Source: Cellulophaga sp. HaHa_2_95
GTDB taxonomy: Bacteria > Bacteroidota > Bacteroidia > Flavobacteriales > Flavobacteriaceae
NCBI RefSeq assembly: GCF_019278565.1
Contig: NZ_CP058988.1
Span: 2,790,001 to 2,854,000 of the forward strand
DNA: 64,000 bases
Direction: 5' to 3'
Made by a program: the position numbers and the translations under genes
Shown: positions 46,448-55,279 of the stretch, one piece after another
Position numbering within the stretch: position 1 is the stretch's first letter
Layout of the letters: each line of letters begins with the position of its first letter
The notes under the pieces: generated by a model
Database searches by the model: none
Told to the model about the DNA's origin: nothing
The model's input: only the letters and a program-made list of their open reading frames with translations

Positions 46448-46984
46448 TTAAGATAGTTTAGCTAAGAATTGGTTTAGGGCCTCTTGATGCTGTTTCGCAA
46501 GATCGGCATCAACAATACCTTTTGCTTCATCAAAATTTTCTTGAAATGAAGGAAGAGAAAATGTTGCTACAACGGTTGCACCAAAGCGAGGCAATAGATT
46601 CGCGGTAATTTCTAAGGCACTCATTCCACCTCTTTTTCCTGGAGAAGTACTCATTAAGAATATGTCAGTTTCAGATAAAAAAGTTTTATCAACTCTAGAT
46701 AACCAATCTAAAAGATTTTTAAAATAAGCAGAAGGGTTACTGTTGTGTTCGTTTACCGAAATAATCAAACCAGCAGCAGATTTAATTTCTCTATTAAATT
46801 CTACAAGAGAATTAACAAATCCATTATTTTTCTCTTCGTCGACACTATATAAAGGAAATGGATAATTGGCTAAATTGACAACCTGCACCTCTTTTTCTCC
46901 TACTAGACTAGCAGTATATTGTACTAATTTATAATTTATAGACGAAGATGAGTTACTTCCTGCAAAGGCTAAAATTGTCGACAT
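46448..46984 (-). CDS. NAD(P)H-dependent FMN reductase-like flavoprotein
   Basis: 178 residues with a flavodoxin-like fold. The FMN phosphate loop is GSNSSSSINYKLVQY, and the second FMN contact is STSPGKRGGMSALE. Family: NADPH-dependent FMN reductase/quinone reductase. First gene of the five-gene operon with pabB, tilS, dsbD and DUF1801; a supply of reduced flavin or quinone reduction is likely but not specific. Confidence 0.9.
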   Translation of the reverse strand: MSTILAFAGSNSSSSINYKLVQYTASLVGEKEVQVVNLANYPFPLYSVDEEKNNGFVNSLVEFNREIKSAAGLIISVNEHNSNPSAYFKNLLDWLSRVDKTFLSETDIFLMSTSPGKRGGMSALEITANLLPRFGATVVATFSLPSFQENFDEAKGIVDADLAKQHQEALNQFLAKLS

Positions 46985-47050
46985 GCATTTTATTTTAGGG
47001 TTATTACAACGAAAATAAAGTAAATAGTGCCAACATGTCTAAAAATTATC

Positions 47051-47058
47051 TAATTTTG
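47051..47058 (+). promoter_or_regulatory. -7 promoter box of the acyltransferase gene
   Basis: TAATTTTG is an exact TAnnTTTG match 58 bases before the ATG at 47117. Confidence 0.5.
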
Positions 47059-47116
47059 CGACACTAAACATCTAAAATTACTGTTTAACAAGTATATACA
47101 GTAAATTATTTATGAA

Positions 47117-48310
47117 ATGATAAATAAACCAGATAGACTTTACTTTATTGATGCCATGCGTGCGTGGGCAATATTAATGATGCTACAAGGGCATTTTGTA
47201 GATGGTTTACTAGACAATGCCTTTAGAGACACTTCTCATTTAGGCTATAATATTTGGCTTTATTTTAGAGGTATCACCGCCCCTGTGTTCTTTACGGTAT
47301 CCGGTTTTATATTTACTTTTCTTTTAACTAAAGGCGATAAAACAGGTTTTAGCAACCCTAGAGTTGCCAAAGGAATAAAGCGTGGCCTACAATTATTATT
47401 CATAGGATATCTTTTACGCTTAAACTTTTGGGGGTTACTTGTTGGGCAAATTTACAATACCTTTTATTTAGTAGATGTACTACACTGTATAGGATTATCT
47501 TTATTAGGAATTATAGCACTTTATGTTTTAACTGAAAAAAGAAAAGCGCTATTTCCTATTGCCTTACTAGCAATTACCATACTGCTCTTTATTTTTGAGC
47601 CTAATTACAGTAAATGGGTACATGCTTACTTACCACAAACTTTTGCGAATTACTTTACCAAAGCTAACGGATCTGTATTCACCATCTTCCCTTGGTTTGG
47701 ATATGCAACCTGTGGGGCATTTTTATCTTTGGTATTTGCAAAATTTAAAAATGCAAAATATGTATATCCTATAGCCATCACCACTGCCCTAACATTGGGT
47801 ACTGGTTTGCTATTTGGTTCTTCCTCAGTATTTTTATACTTGGCAGAAACTACAAAAGTTCAATTGTTTGCGGATATCTTTTTCAATAATTACTTATTCA
47901 TTCGTTTAGGAGATGTATTGTTAGTCTTTGCTGTTTTCATGTTGTTTAGAAAGTTCATGACCAATAGTACGTTACTAAAAATGGGACAGAGTACGCTATC
48001 TATCTATGTAGTACATTATATTATTCTATACGGAAGTTTTGTTGGCGTTGGTTTGTACTACTTTTTAAATCATTCATTAGCTCCAACTGTTATTATCCCT
48101 GGTGCTATTGCATTTATGGTTACCTGTACCTTCTTGGCGTTACAGTATGAAAAATACAAAATTTTCATCAAAGCAACTATAGCTAATGCCTTAAAACAAG
48201 GCACCGTTTTAATAGAACCTTGGGCTACTTTTGCTTTTAAATTAACAAAGGATCTTTTCATCAAAATAAGAAACGCTACTCTTAAGTTATTTAGACTGGT
48301 TAAAGATTGA
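47117..48310 (+). CDS. membrane acyltransferase, DUF1624 type
   Basis: 397 residues, about ten membrane helices. The start RLYFIDAMRAWAILMMLQGHFVDGL has the helix-1 Arg and the conserved His of heparan-alpha-glucosaminide N-acetyltransferase-like (DUF1624) proteins; also FTVSGFIFTFLL and IGYLLRL. It probably moves an acyl group across the inner membrane onto an envelope glycan; the acceptor is unknown. Confidence 0.85.
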   Translation: MINKPDRLYFIDAMRAWAILMMLQGHFVDGLLDNAFRDTSHLGYNIWLYFRGITAPVFFTVSGFIFTFLLTKGDKTGFSNPRVAKGIKRGLQLLFIGYLLRLNFWGLLVGQIYNTFYLVDVLHCIGLSLLGIIALYVLTEKRKALFPIALLAITILLFIFEPNYSKWVHAYLPQTFANYFTKANGSVFTIFPWFGYATCGAFLSLVFAKFKNAKYVYPIAITTALTLGTGLLFGSSSVFLYLAETTKVQLFADIFFNNYLFIRLGDVLLVFAVFMLFRKFMTNSTLLKMGQSTLSIYVVHYIILYGSFVGVGLYYFLNHSLAPTVIIPGAIAFMVTCTFLALQYEKYKIFIKATIANALKQGTVLIEPWATFAFKLTKDLFIKIRNATLKLFRLVKD

Positions 48311-48369
48311 TCTCCACTATATTTTTACTTTACAATTTCTATTATCTTCACTTAAAAAATTAGAATATA

Positions 48370-48603
48370 ATGAGTGAAGAAAAATATGCTCCGATTGCCG
48401 TAGACTTAGAAAAAGATAAAAATTACGGATGGTGCACTTGTAGTCATAGTAGCAATCAACCATTTTGCGATGGTTCTCATAAAGCACATAATGCAACTCC
48501 TTCGATGCGTTTCTCTGTAGAAGAAGATAAAAAAGCATATTTATGTACCTGTAAGAAAACTAGCAATCCACCGTATTGCGATGGTACTCATAAAAATTTA
48601 TAG
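48370..48603 (+). CDS. double CDGSH iron-sulfur protein
   Basis: 77 residues with two CDGSH (mitoNEET-like) [2Fe-2S] units. The first has WCTCSHSSNQPFCDGSH and the second has YLCTCKKTSNPPYCDGTH; each supplies three Cys and one His. Cytoplasmic. Roles in iron-sulfur or redox balance are suggested for relatives. Ended by the terminator at 48605. Confidence 0.95.
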   Translation: MSEEKYAPIAVDLEKDKNYGWCTCSHSSNQPFCDGSHKAHNATPSMRFSVEEDKKAYLCTCKKTSNPPYCDGTHKNL

Positions 48604-48604
48604 C

Positions 48605-48640
48605 AAAAAAAAAGCCATCTAATTATAGATGGCTTTTTTT
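48605..48640. terminator. bidirectional terminator
   Basis: AGCCATCTA-ATTA-TAGATGGCT with A- and T-runs on either side lies between the CDGSH gene (plus) and lpdA (minus). Confidence 0.9.
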
Positions 48641-48658
48641 ATATTAACTGAGTGTTAC

Positions 48659-50065
48659 TTATACATGTAACGCTCTATCTTCTGTGGCTGCAAGCGCCGC
48701 TTCTTTCACCGCTTCCGCATAGGTTGGGTGTGCATGACTCATTCTAGCGATATCTTCAGCAGAAGCTCTAAACTCCATAGCGGTTACGCCTTCTGCTATC
48801 AAATCTGCTACACGAGCCCCAATCATATGAACCCCTAAAACTTCATCTGTTTTTTTATCCGCAAGAATCTTTACAAATCCGTCGGTATCCCCACTTGCTC
48901 TAGAACGTCCTAAAGCACGCATTGGAAAGGAACCAGATTTGTACTCAATACCCGCTTCTTTTAACTGCTCTTCTGTTTGTCCTACTGCTGCAACCTCTGG
49001 CCATGTGTAAACAACCCCCGGAATTAAGTTATAATCAATATGAGGTTTTTGTCCTGCTAAAATTTCAGCAACTAAAGTACCTTCTTCTTCCGCTTTGTGC
49101 GCAAGCATAGCTCCTTTAATGACATCACCAATAGCATAAATATTAGAAACATTAGTCTGTAAATGCTCATTTACCGCTACTCGTCCTCTTTCTTCTAGTT
49201 GTACACCTGCAGCTTCAAGGTTTAACCCATCGGTATAGGCATGACGTCCTACCGCTACTAAGCAATAATCTCCAGTGAAGGTAATTTCTTCTCCTTTTTT
49301 ATTATCCGCTTTTACGATAACTTCGTCGCCCTTACGTTCTACAGATTTTACTTTGTGAGAAAGTTGGAATTTAATTTTTTGCTTTTTAAGCACTTTCATT
49401 AATTCTTTAGACAACGCACCATCCATTCCTGGAATAATACGATCCATAAATTCAACAACTGTAACTTCTGCCCCTAGTCGTTTATAAACTTGCCCTAATT
49501 CTAAACCAATAACACCACCACCGATAACAATCATGTGCTTTGGTACTTCTTTTAGTTTCAGCGCTTCTGTAGAGGTGATTACACGCTCTTTATCTAACTT
49601 AATAAAAGGTAAGGTTGATGGTTTAGAACCTGTTGCAATAATGGTATTTTTTGCTTCTATAGTTTCTGTTGTTCCATCTGCTTTAGCTACCGTAATGTGC
49701 GTAGCATCTTTAAAACTTCCTGTACCCGTAAATACATCAATTTTATTTTTGTCCATCAAAAACTCAATCCCCTTTGTTGTCATATCAACAACACTTTGTT
49801 TACGAGATATCATTTTTTCAAGATTCAGTTTAATGTCTCCAGAAATTTCAATTCCATGATCTTCAAAATGTTTTATAGCATCTTCATAATGATGAGAAGA
49901 ATCTAATAATGCCTTAGAAGGAATACACCCCACATTTAAGCAAGTTCCTCCCAAAGTGCTATATTTTTCAATAATTGCAGTTTTCATTCCTAATTGCGCA
50001 CAGCGAATAGCTGCAACATATCCACCTGGACCTGAACCAATAATGGCTACATCGTATAAACTCAT
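48659..50065 (-). CDS. lpdA: dihydrolipoyl dehydrogenase
   Basis: 468 residues. E3 of 2-oxo-acid dehydrogenase and glycine cleavage complexes. FAD motif IIGSGPGGYVAAIRCAQLG, redox disulfide GGTCLNVGCIPSKALL, NAD motif VIGGGVIGLELGQVYKRLG, and C-terminal HAHPTYAEAVKEA with the catalytic His-Glu pair. No E1/E2 genes are adjacent. Own promoter box at 50094-50101. Confidence 0.97.
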   Translation of the reverse strand: MSLYDVAIIGSGPGGYVAAIRCAQLGMKTAIIEKYSTLGGTCLNVGCIPSKALLDSSHHYEDAIKHFEDHGIEISGDIKLNLEKMISRKQSVVDMTTKGIEFLMDKNKIDVFTGTGSFKDATHITVAKADGTTETIEAKNTIIATGSKPSTLPFIKLDKERVITSTEALKLKEVPKHMIVIGGGVIGLELGQVYKRLGAEVTVVEFMDRIIPGMDGALSKELMKVLKKQKIKFQLSHKVKSVERKGDEVIVKADNKKGEEITFTGDYCLVAVGRHAYTDGLNLEAAGVQLEERGRVAVNEHLQTNVSNIYAIGDVIKGAMLAHKAEEEGTLVAEILAGQKPHIDYNLIPGVVYTWPEVAAVGQTEEQLKEAGIEYKSGSFPMRALGRSRASGDTDGFVKILADKKTDEVLGVHMIGARVADLIAEGVTAMEFRASAEDIARMSHAHPTYAEAVKEAALAATEDRALHV

Positions 50066-50093
50066 AATTTTGAATTAATTTTTATAAACATAA

Positions 50094-50101
50094 CAAAATT
50101 A
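50094..50101 (-). promoter_or_regulatory. -7 promoter box of lpdA
   Basis: Minus strand TAATTTTG, an exact TAnnTTTG match, 29 bases before the lpdA ATG. Confidence 0.5.
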
Positions 50102-50158
50102 GTACTATTTTCTGGTTTAAATGCCTTCAAAGGCCTAAACTTCTGTTATAATAAAGCG

Positions 50159-50617
50159 CTAAATGGTAATTGCTGTGGTATGCTTAACTTCTGTAATCAC
50201 AAATGAACTTTGCGTACTTCCTATGTGACTAATGGCTGTAAGTTTTGAAACCATAAAATTTCTGTACTCCTCCATATCCGTCACATGAACCTTTAAAATA
50301 TAATCATAGTCGCCGCTAATATGATAGCACTCTACTACCTCTTTTAATTTTACCACCTCCTTTTCAAATAGGGTAACAAAGTCTTTGGTATGCTGTGCTA
50401 ATTTTACATGACACAACACCGTAAACTCTTTGTTTACTTTTTTCTTGTTGACTAAGGCTACATATTTATCAATCGCTCCGTTTTTCTCTAAGCGCTTAAT
50501 TCTTTCATAAACCGCTGTCACAGATAAGTTTAAGCTGTTCGCATACTCTTTAGTGGTTCTTTTACTATTGGCCTGAAGTAAGCTCAACAGCTTCGCATCA
50601 ATTTCATCTAATTTCAT
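50159..50617 (-). CDS. Lrp/AsnC-family regulator
   Basis: 152 residues. An N-terminal helix-turn-helix (DEIDAKLLSLLQANSKRTTKEYANSLNLSVTAVYERIKRLE) is followed by a RAM/Lrp ligand domain (YHISGDYDYILKVHVTDMEEYRNFM). These proteins sense amino acids. Divergent from the methionine gamma-lyase-like gene, the most likely target. A 10-base inverted repeat (50665-50700) lies in the shared promoter region. Confidence 0.94.
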   Translation of the reverse strand: MKLDEIDAKLLSLLQANSKRTTKEYANSLNLSVTAVYERIKRLEKNGAIDKYVALVNKKKVNKEFTVLCHVKLAQHTKDFVTLFEKEVVKLKEVVECYHISGDYDYILKVHVTDMEEYRNFMVSKLTAISHIGSTQSSFVITEVKHTTAITI

Positions 50618-50664
50618 TCTGATATATTTTCACTATTTATAGCTCCAACGGTAGTATAACAAAC

Positions 50665-50700
50665 TATAAAACTACAAAATACACTATTGTTAGTTTTATA
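50665..50700. promoter_or_regulatory. candidate Lrp operator
   Basis: TATAAAACTA and its complement TAGTTTTATA are spaced by 16 bases in the divergent Lrp/gamma-lyase promoter region, 48 bases from the Lrp start. AT-rich inverted arms suit a dimeric Lrp protein; binding is inferred. Confidence 0.4.
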
Positions 50701-50857
50701 ATCTATAAATACCATCATTCATTGATATATTTTAACAATATACGTAATTTTAAGGAAGATTAAGGTGTTGAAATATCCGCTGATTCAGTTTTTATTTGTT
50801 TGTTGATATCTGGATTGGCGGATTACCCTTTTTACGTAATTTAAAACATAACGAGAC

Positions 50858-52078
50858 ATGGATCACAAAGCAGCAGATAACTTACAGGATTTACAATTTT
50901 TTGGAGAATTTGGAGGAGTAAACCCTTCCATATCAGACTCTTCTACCTATACCTTTATGGCTGCCAAAACCATGTTTGATACCTTTGAAGGAAATACTGA
51001 AGGGTGTTACCTCTATAGTAGACACTCCACTCCTTCTAACCTATATTTAGGAGAAGCACTAGCCACCCTAGAAGGTACCGAAACTGCGAATGTATACGCC
51101 AGCGGTATGGGAGCCATTACCTCCGTGATTTTACAAATGTGTGATGCCGGTGATCATATTGTAAGTAGTAGAACTATCTATGGAGGTACGTATGCTTTTA
51201 TGAAAAACTTCCTTAAAAAATTCGCGATCAATACCTCTTTTGTAGACACTACAAACCTAGCCGCTGTAGCACAAGCAATCACCCCGAATACAAAAATGAT
51301 TTACTGCGAGGCAGTGAGTAATCCGCTTTTAGAAGTAGCCGACATCGCCGCATTATCAAAATTGGCAAAAAAACATAATTTACCCCTTGTGGTAGATAAT
51401 ACATTTTCTCCTTTAGCTATTAGCCCTGGAAAATTAGGTGCCGATGTAATCATACATAGCTTAACCAAATTTATAAATGGCACAAGTGATTGCGTTGCAG
51501 GCGTCGTATGTGGTACCGTAGATTTTTGTGCTAGCTTAAAAGATGTGAACAGTGGCGCCGCTATGTTACTAGGAAGCACTTTAGACAGCTTACGTTCTTC
51601 TTCAATTTTAAAAAACATGCGCACCTTACCTATTAGAATGAAAAAGCATGCTGAGAATGCACAGTATTTAGCGGAGAAATTTGAAGCAGACGGATGGGCT
51701 GTTTCTTACCCAGGTTTAGCTTCTCATCCTGGTCATGAAACCATGACGAGACAAATGAATAAAGATTTTGGCTATGGTGGTTTACTTACCTTAAATGTAG
51801 GGAGTTTAGACAACGCCAATAATTTGATGGAATTAATGCAAAAAAAGAATTTGGGGTATTTAGCCGTTAGTCTAGGCTTTTACAAAACGCTCTTTAGTGC
51901 ACCAGGAACGTCTACCTCTTCTGAAATCCCTATGGAGGAACAGAAAGAAATGGGACTTGGCGAAGGTTTAATTCGGTTTTCTATTGGATTGGATGATGAT
52001 ATAGCCCGCACCTATAAAATTATGAAAGCGTGCATGCAAGAGTTAAATATTCTAAGCACAGAAAAGGTAAGCGCATAA
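50858..52078 (+). CDS. PLP-dependent trans-sulfuration enzyme, methionine gamma-lyase-like
   Basis: 406 residues, Cys/Met metabolism PLP family. YSRHSTPSNLYLGEALATLEGTE, ASGMGAITSVI and the PLP lysine in DVIIHSLTKFINGTSD. The family also includes cystathionine gamma-synthase/lyase and O-acetylhomoserine sulfhydrylase; the gamma-lyase call rests on overall pattern and context (divergent amino-acid-sensing Lrp, downstream antiporter) and is moderate. Product would be 2-oxobutanoate, methanethiol and ammonia from methionine. Confidence 0.8.
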   Translation: MDHKAADNLQDLQFFGEFGGVNPSISDSSTYTFMAAKTMFDTFEGNTEGCYLYSRHSTPSNLYLGEALATLEGTETANVYASGMGAITSVILQMCDAGDHIVSSRTIYGGTYAFMKNFLKKFAINTSFVDTTNLAAVAQAITPNTKMIYCEAVSNPLLEVADIAALSKLAKKHNLPLVVDNTFSPLAISPGKLGADVIIHSLTKFINGTSDCVAGVVCGTVDFCASLKDVNSGAAMLLGSTLDSLRSSSILKNMRTLPIRMKKHAENAQYLAEKFEADGWAVSYPGLASHPGHETMTRQMNKDFGYGGLLTLNVGSLDNANNLMELMQKKNLGYLAVSLGFYKTLFSAPGTSTSSEIPMEEQKEMGLGEGLIRFSIGLDDDIARTYKIMKACMQELNILSTEKVSA

Positions 52079-52149
52079 AATACCGTATACCACACTTGCA
52101 GGAATAGCGCCAAAATCGTATTATTACGGAATAACAAATTACATTTTTA

Positions 52150-53655
52150 ATGCAAAATCAAAGCTTAAATCCTTCGGGACCTGAAAATGAACACATTGTA
52201 GAAAATAAAGAGCTGAGCATTTGGGAAGCTTTAATTCCAGTATTCATTTTAGTAGGCATGTTGGCGTACAACGTATTTGTTTTTGGTGATGATGCATTAA
52301 GTGGATCTAACCAATTTATATTATTATTAGGTGGCGCTGTCGCCGCTATTGTAGGTTTCTTTAATAAAGTAAGCTACGAGCAAATGATGGCGGAAGTTGC
52401 AGAAAATTTAAAATCGACCTCCGGAGCTTTACTTATTTTACTAATGGTAGGTGCCCTTTCGGGAACCTGGTTGGTAAGTGGTATAATTCCGTCTATGATT
52501 TATTATGGACTTCAAGTATTAAATCCAACAATATTTTTGGCTGCATGTGTCATTATTTGTTCGGTAATCTCGGTAGCTACAGGAAGCTCATGGACTACCT
52601 CTGCAACCGTAGGTATTGCCTTAATTGGTATTGGTAATACTTTAGGAATTCCTTTAGGGATGACGGCAGGAGCTATTTTATCTGGCGCCTACTTTGGAGA
52701 TAAGATGTCGCCATTGAGTGATACCACAAACTTAGCACCAGCTATGGCAGGAGGAGAATTGTTTACGCATATTAAATATATGTTCTACACCACCATTCCA
52801 ACCATATCGGTAACCTTAATTGTTTTTATAATTTTAGGTTTTAATATTGATACTACTGGTACTGCTGATACACAATCTATTCTAAATTCTATTGATGATA
52901 CCTTTAATATTACGGGATGGTTATTTATTGTTCCATTGGTTGTAATTGCCTTAATATTAAAGAAAGCTCCTCCCCTTTTAGCCTTATTAGTAGGTACTTT
53001 ATTGGGTGGTGTTTTTGCGATACTATTTCAACCAGAAATAGTAATGAACATCACGGGTGCAGCCTCGCTCACCTTTGAGTCTGCATATAAAGGAATTTTA
53101 AACGCAATTACCGTGAAGACGGCTATTGCTACCGAAAATGCTGCCTTGAGTGATTTATTCGCTTCCAAAGGAATGGCGGGCATGTTAGGTACTATCTGGT
53201 TAATTATTTGTGCCATGGTTTTTGGTGGTATTATGGATGGTATTGGTGCGCTTGCTAGAATAAGTAGATCTTTATTAAGCCTAGCCCAATCTACCTTTAG
53301 CTTATTTGCGAGTACTGTAGCTAGTTGTATTGCCTTAAATGTAACGGCATCTGATCAATATTTAGCCTTAGTAGTTCCGGGAAAAATGTTTGCTAAAGCT
53401 TATAAAGACAAAGGCTTGGCTCCCGAAAACTTAAGTAGAACTCTGGAAGATTCAGGAACGGTGACGTCTGTATTAATTCCTTGGAATACCTGTGGTGCTT
53501 ACCACAGTAGCGTTCTTGGAGTTCCTGTGGTAGATTATCTGGTATTCGCCATATTCAATTGGCTAAGCCCTATAATGACCTTAATATTCGCAGGATTAAA
53601 CATTAAAATCAAGCGTCTGGTTCAAGGAGAGAAAAAAGAAACTGCAACCGTTTAA
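52150..53655 (+). CDS. NhaC-family Na+/H+ antiporter
   Basis: 501 residues, about 11-12 membrane helices. Family motifs: ATGSSWTTSATVGIALIGIGNTLGIPLGMTAGAILSGAYFGDKMSPLSDTTNLAPA and the C-terminal LEDSGTVTSVLIPWNTCGAYHSSVLGVP. Some relatives exchange organic or amino acids against sodium or protons (MleN), so a role linked to the lyase upstream, 71 bases away and probably in one operon, is possible. Confidence 0.92.
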   Translation: MQNQSLNPSGPENEHIVENKELSIWEALIPVFILVGMLAYNVFVFGDDALSGSNQFILLLGGAVAAIVGFFNKVSYEQMMAEVAENLKSTSGALLILLMVGALSGTWLVSGIIPSMIYYGLQVLNPTIFLAACVIICSVISVATGSSWTTSATVGIALIGIGNTLGIPLGMTAGAILSGAYFGDKMSPLSDTTNLAPAMAGGELFTHIKYMFYTTIPTISVTLIVFIILGFNIDTTGTADTQSILNSIDDTFNITGWLFIVPLVVIALILKKAPPLLALLVGTLLGGVFAILFQPEIVMNITGAASLTFESAYKGILNAITVKTAIATENAALSDLFASKGMAGMLGTIWLIICAMVFGGIMDGIGALARISRSLLSLAQSTFSLFASTVASCIALNVTASDQYLALVVPGKMFAKAYKDKGLAPENLSRTLEDSGTVTSVLIPWNTCGAYHSSVLGVPVVDYLVFAIFNWLSPIMTLIFAGLNIKIKRLVQGEKKETATV

Positions 53656-53759
53656 AAAATAGTTTTTCACCTTAAAAAATTACAAGCTACGATAATCACT
53701 ACGTAAGCATCATTCTATTGCCAAACTCATAAAATATCTTCCCTAAAATTATAGAATTA

Positions 53760-53802
53760 ATACTATTTATCTGTTATGGATTCTATCATCAATAAATAGT
53801 AT
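53760..53802. promoter_or_regulatory. inverted repeat upstream of the peroxiredoxin gene
   Basis: ATACTATTTAT at 53760-53770 and its perfect complement at 53792-53802, 21 bases apart, lie about 95 bases before the peroxiredoxin ATG in a 240-base gene-free gap. The gap shows no other feature. Operator or RNA hairpin; no T-run follows. Confidence 0.35.
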
Positions 53803-53895
53803 GGACCTATCAATTTTTTAAATATTTATTCGTCCTATTCTCCTTTTCTAATCTTAATTTTACGGTAGATAAAAACACTAAAAAATTAATAGAAT

Positions 53896-54540
53896 ATGTC
53901 AATAGTAGGTAAAAAGTTTCCAAGTTTAAACGTAAACGCAATGAATGATCTAGGAGATACTTTTAAGATTAACGTTTTAGAAGAAGCTCAAAGGAATAAT
54001 AAAAAAGTTGTTCTTTTCTGGTATCCTAAAGATTTTACTTTTGTTTGCCCTACAGAATTGCATGCTTTTCAAGCTGCATTAGGCGAATTTGAAAAAAGAA
54101 ATACGATAGTTATTGGTGCTTCTTGTGATACTCCTGAGGTTCATTTTGCATGGTTAAGTACAGCAAAAGATAATGGAGGAATAGAAGGGGTAACGTATCC
54201 TATCTTAGCAGACAGCAATAGAAATTTAGCGTCTACTTTGGGAATCTTAGATATTACGAACGAAGAGTACAATGACGAGACTGGAGTTGTTACTGTAGAA
54301 GGTGATAATGTAACGTACAGAGCTACGTACTTAATAGATGAAGAAGGTACTGTATTTCATGAAGGGGTTAATCATATGCCAGTAGGTAGAAACGTAAATG
54401 AATTTTTACGTTTGATTGATGCATACGCTCACGTACAGAAAAACGGCGAAGTTTGTCCTGCAAACTGGGAAGAAGGTAAAGATGCTATGCAAGCTAACGC
54501 TAAAGGAACTAAAGAATATTTAGCAAGTCACGTTAACTAA
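53896..54540 (+). CDS. typical 2-Cys peroxiredoxin
   Basis: 214 residues, AhpC/TSA family. The peroxidatic Cys51 lies in FTFVCPTELHAF and the resolving Cys in GEVCPANWEEG near residue 170. Reduces hydrogen and organic peroxides, using thioredoxin. Followed by a thioredoxin gene (54595), its likely reductant, and by a second peroxidase (Tpx). Cytoplasmic. Confidence 0.95.
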   Translation: MSIVGKKFPSLNVNAMNDLGDTFKINVLEEAQRNNKKVVLFWYPKDFTFVCPTELHAFQAALGEFEKRNTIVIGASCDTPEVHFAWLSTAKDNGGIEGVTYPILADSNRNLASTLGILDITNEEYNDETGVVTVEGDNVTYRATYLIDEEGTVFHEGVNHMPVGRNVNEFLRLIDAYAHVQKNGEVCPANWEEGKDAMQANAKGTKEYLASHVN

Positions 54541-54549
54541 ATTTATATT

Positions 54550-54572
54550 CCCCATCACTTGTGGTGATGGGG
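54550..54572 (+). terminator. hairpin between peroxiredoxin and thioredoxin genes
   Basis: Stem CCCCATCAC / GTGATGGGG around TTGTG. Only TTAATTT follows, so it may be a weak terminator, or stabilise the upstream mRNA so that the peroxiredoxin is made in excess. Confidence 0.55.
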
Positions 54573-54594
54573 TTAATTTCTAAATTAATTACTT

Positions 54595-54909
54595 ATGATT
54601 TTAGAATTAGAACAAGATAATTTACAGGAAATTATTGACCAAAATGAAAATGTAGTAGTTCAATATTCTGCTACTTGGTGTGGTAATTGTCGTATCATGA
54701 AGCCTAAATTTAAAAAAGAGGCTACAACAAACGAGCATATTACTTTTGTGCTTGCTGATGCAGAGAAATTTCCTGAATCTAGGAAATTAGCCAATGTAGA
54801 TAATCTTCCAACTTTTGCCGCATTTACAGGCGGAAAATTGAAGAATCAAGTACAAACTAATAAGTATGATGTATTAAAAGAATTGATCAGTGAAGTTACC
54901 AGTAATTAA
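54595..54909 (+). CDS. thioredoxin-family protein (CGNC)
   Basis: 104 residues with a thioredoxin fold. The active site is YSATWCGNCRIMKPKF (Cys-Gly-Asn-Cys rather than CGPC), and the cis-Pro turn is in VDNLPTFAAF. Probable electron donor for the peroxiredoxin before it. Its end overlaps the next gene by 20 bases. Confidence 0.92.
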   Translation: MILELEQDNLQEIIDQNENVVVQYSATWCGNCRIMKPKFKKEATTNEHITFVLADAEKFPESRKLANVDNLPTFAAFTGGKLKNQVQTNKYDVLKELISEVTSN

Positions 54910-55147
54910 GCACCTGACAAACTTCATCCAAGAGAATGATGAAGACTACGTATTAGAAACGATAGAAACACTCGAAGCATTAACAGAAGTACCTTCTCTT
55001 AAAGATGAAGAACTAGATGTTATTGGAGAGTTAATCTCTAATATGTACGGAGCCATAGAAGTTCATAAAGCAGTAAAGAGTGGCGCTTCTCAAAAAGAAG
55101 CCCTAAATAGCTTTATGCAACGTGTAATGGGTTCTATAGATAAATAA
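54890..55147 (+). CDS. small acidic protein coupled to thioredoxin (DUF6952-like)
   Basis: 85 residues, starting at GTG (54890), 20 bases inside the thioredoxin gene end: MKLPVIKHLTNFIQEND. Helical and acidic, with DEELDVIGELISNMYGAIEVHKAVKSG. No cysteines in the visible sequence, so it is not itself a thiol redox enzyme. Its overlap with thioredoxin suggests a partner role. Function unknown. The terminator at 55168 follows. Confidence 0.85.
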   Translation: MKLPVIKHLTNFIQENDEDYVLETIETLEALTEVPSLKDEELDVIGELISNMYGAIEVHKAVKSGASQKEALNSFMQRVMGSIDK

Positions 55148-55167
55148 GAACCCCTTTTTAAAGTTTG

Positions 55168-55199
55168 AAGTCCATTTCTAATCCGAATGGACTTTTTTT
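55168..55199 (+). terminator. terminator of the peroxiredoxin-thioredoxin unit
   Basis: AAGTCCATT-TCTAATCCG-AATGGACTT followed by five T, 20 bases after the stop of the 85-residue protein. Confidence 0.88.
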
Positions 55200-55279
55200 A
55201 TTTAAAATTTTCAAAAACTATTTTAACATTTAAAAGATATATTTTATAATTTCACAAAGAATTAAATTCAATTAAAATT

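Noticed and set aside
50618..50857. SAM riboswitch upstream of the methionine gamma-lyase-like gene
   Set aside because: No conserved riboswitch core or terminator was found in the leader; only an inverted repeat is present.
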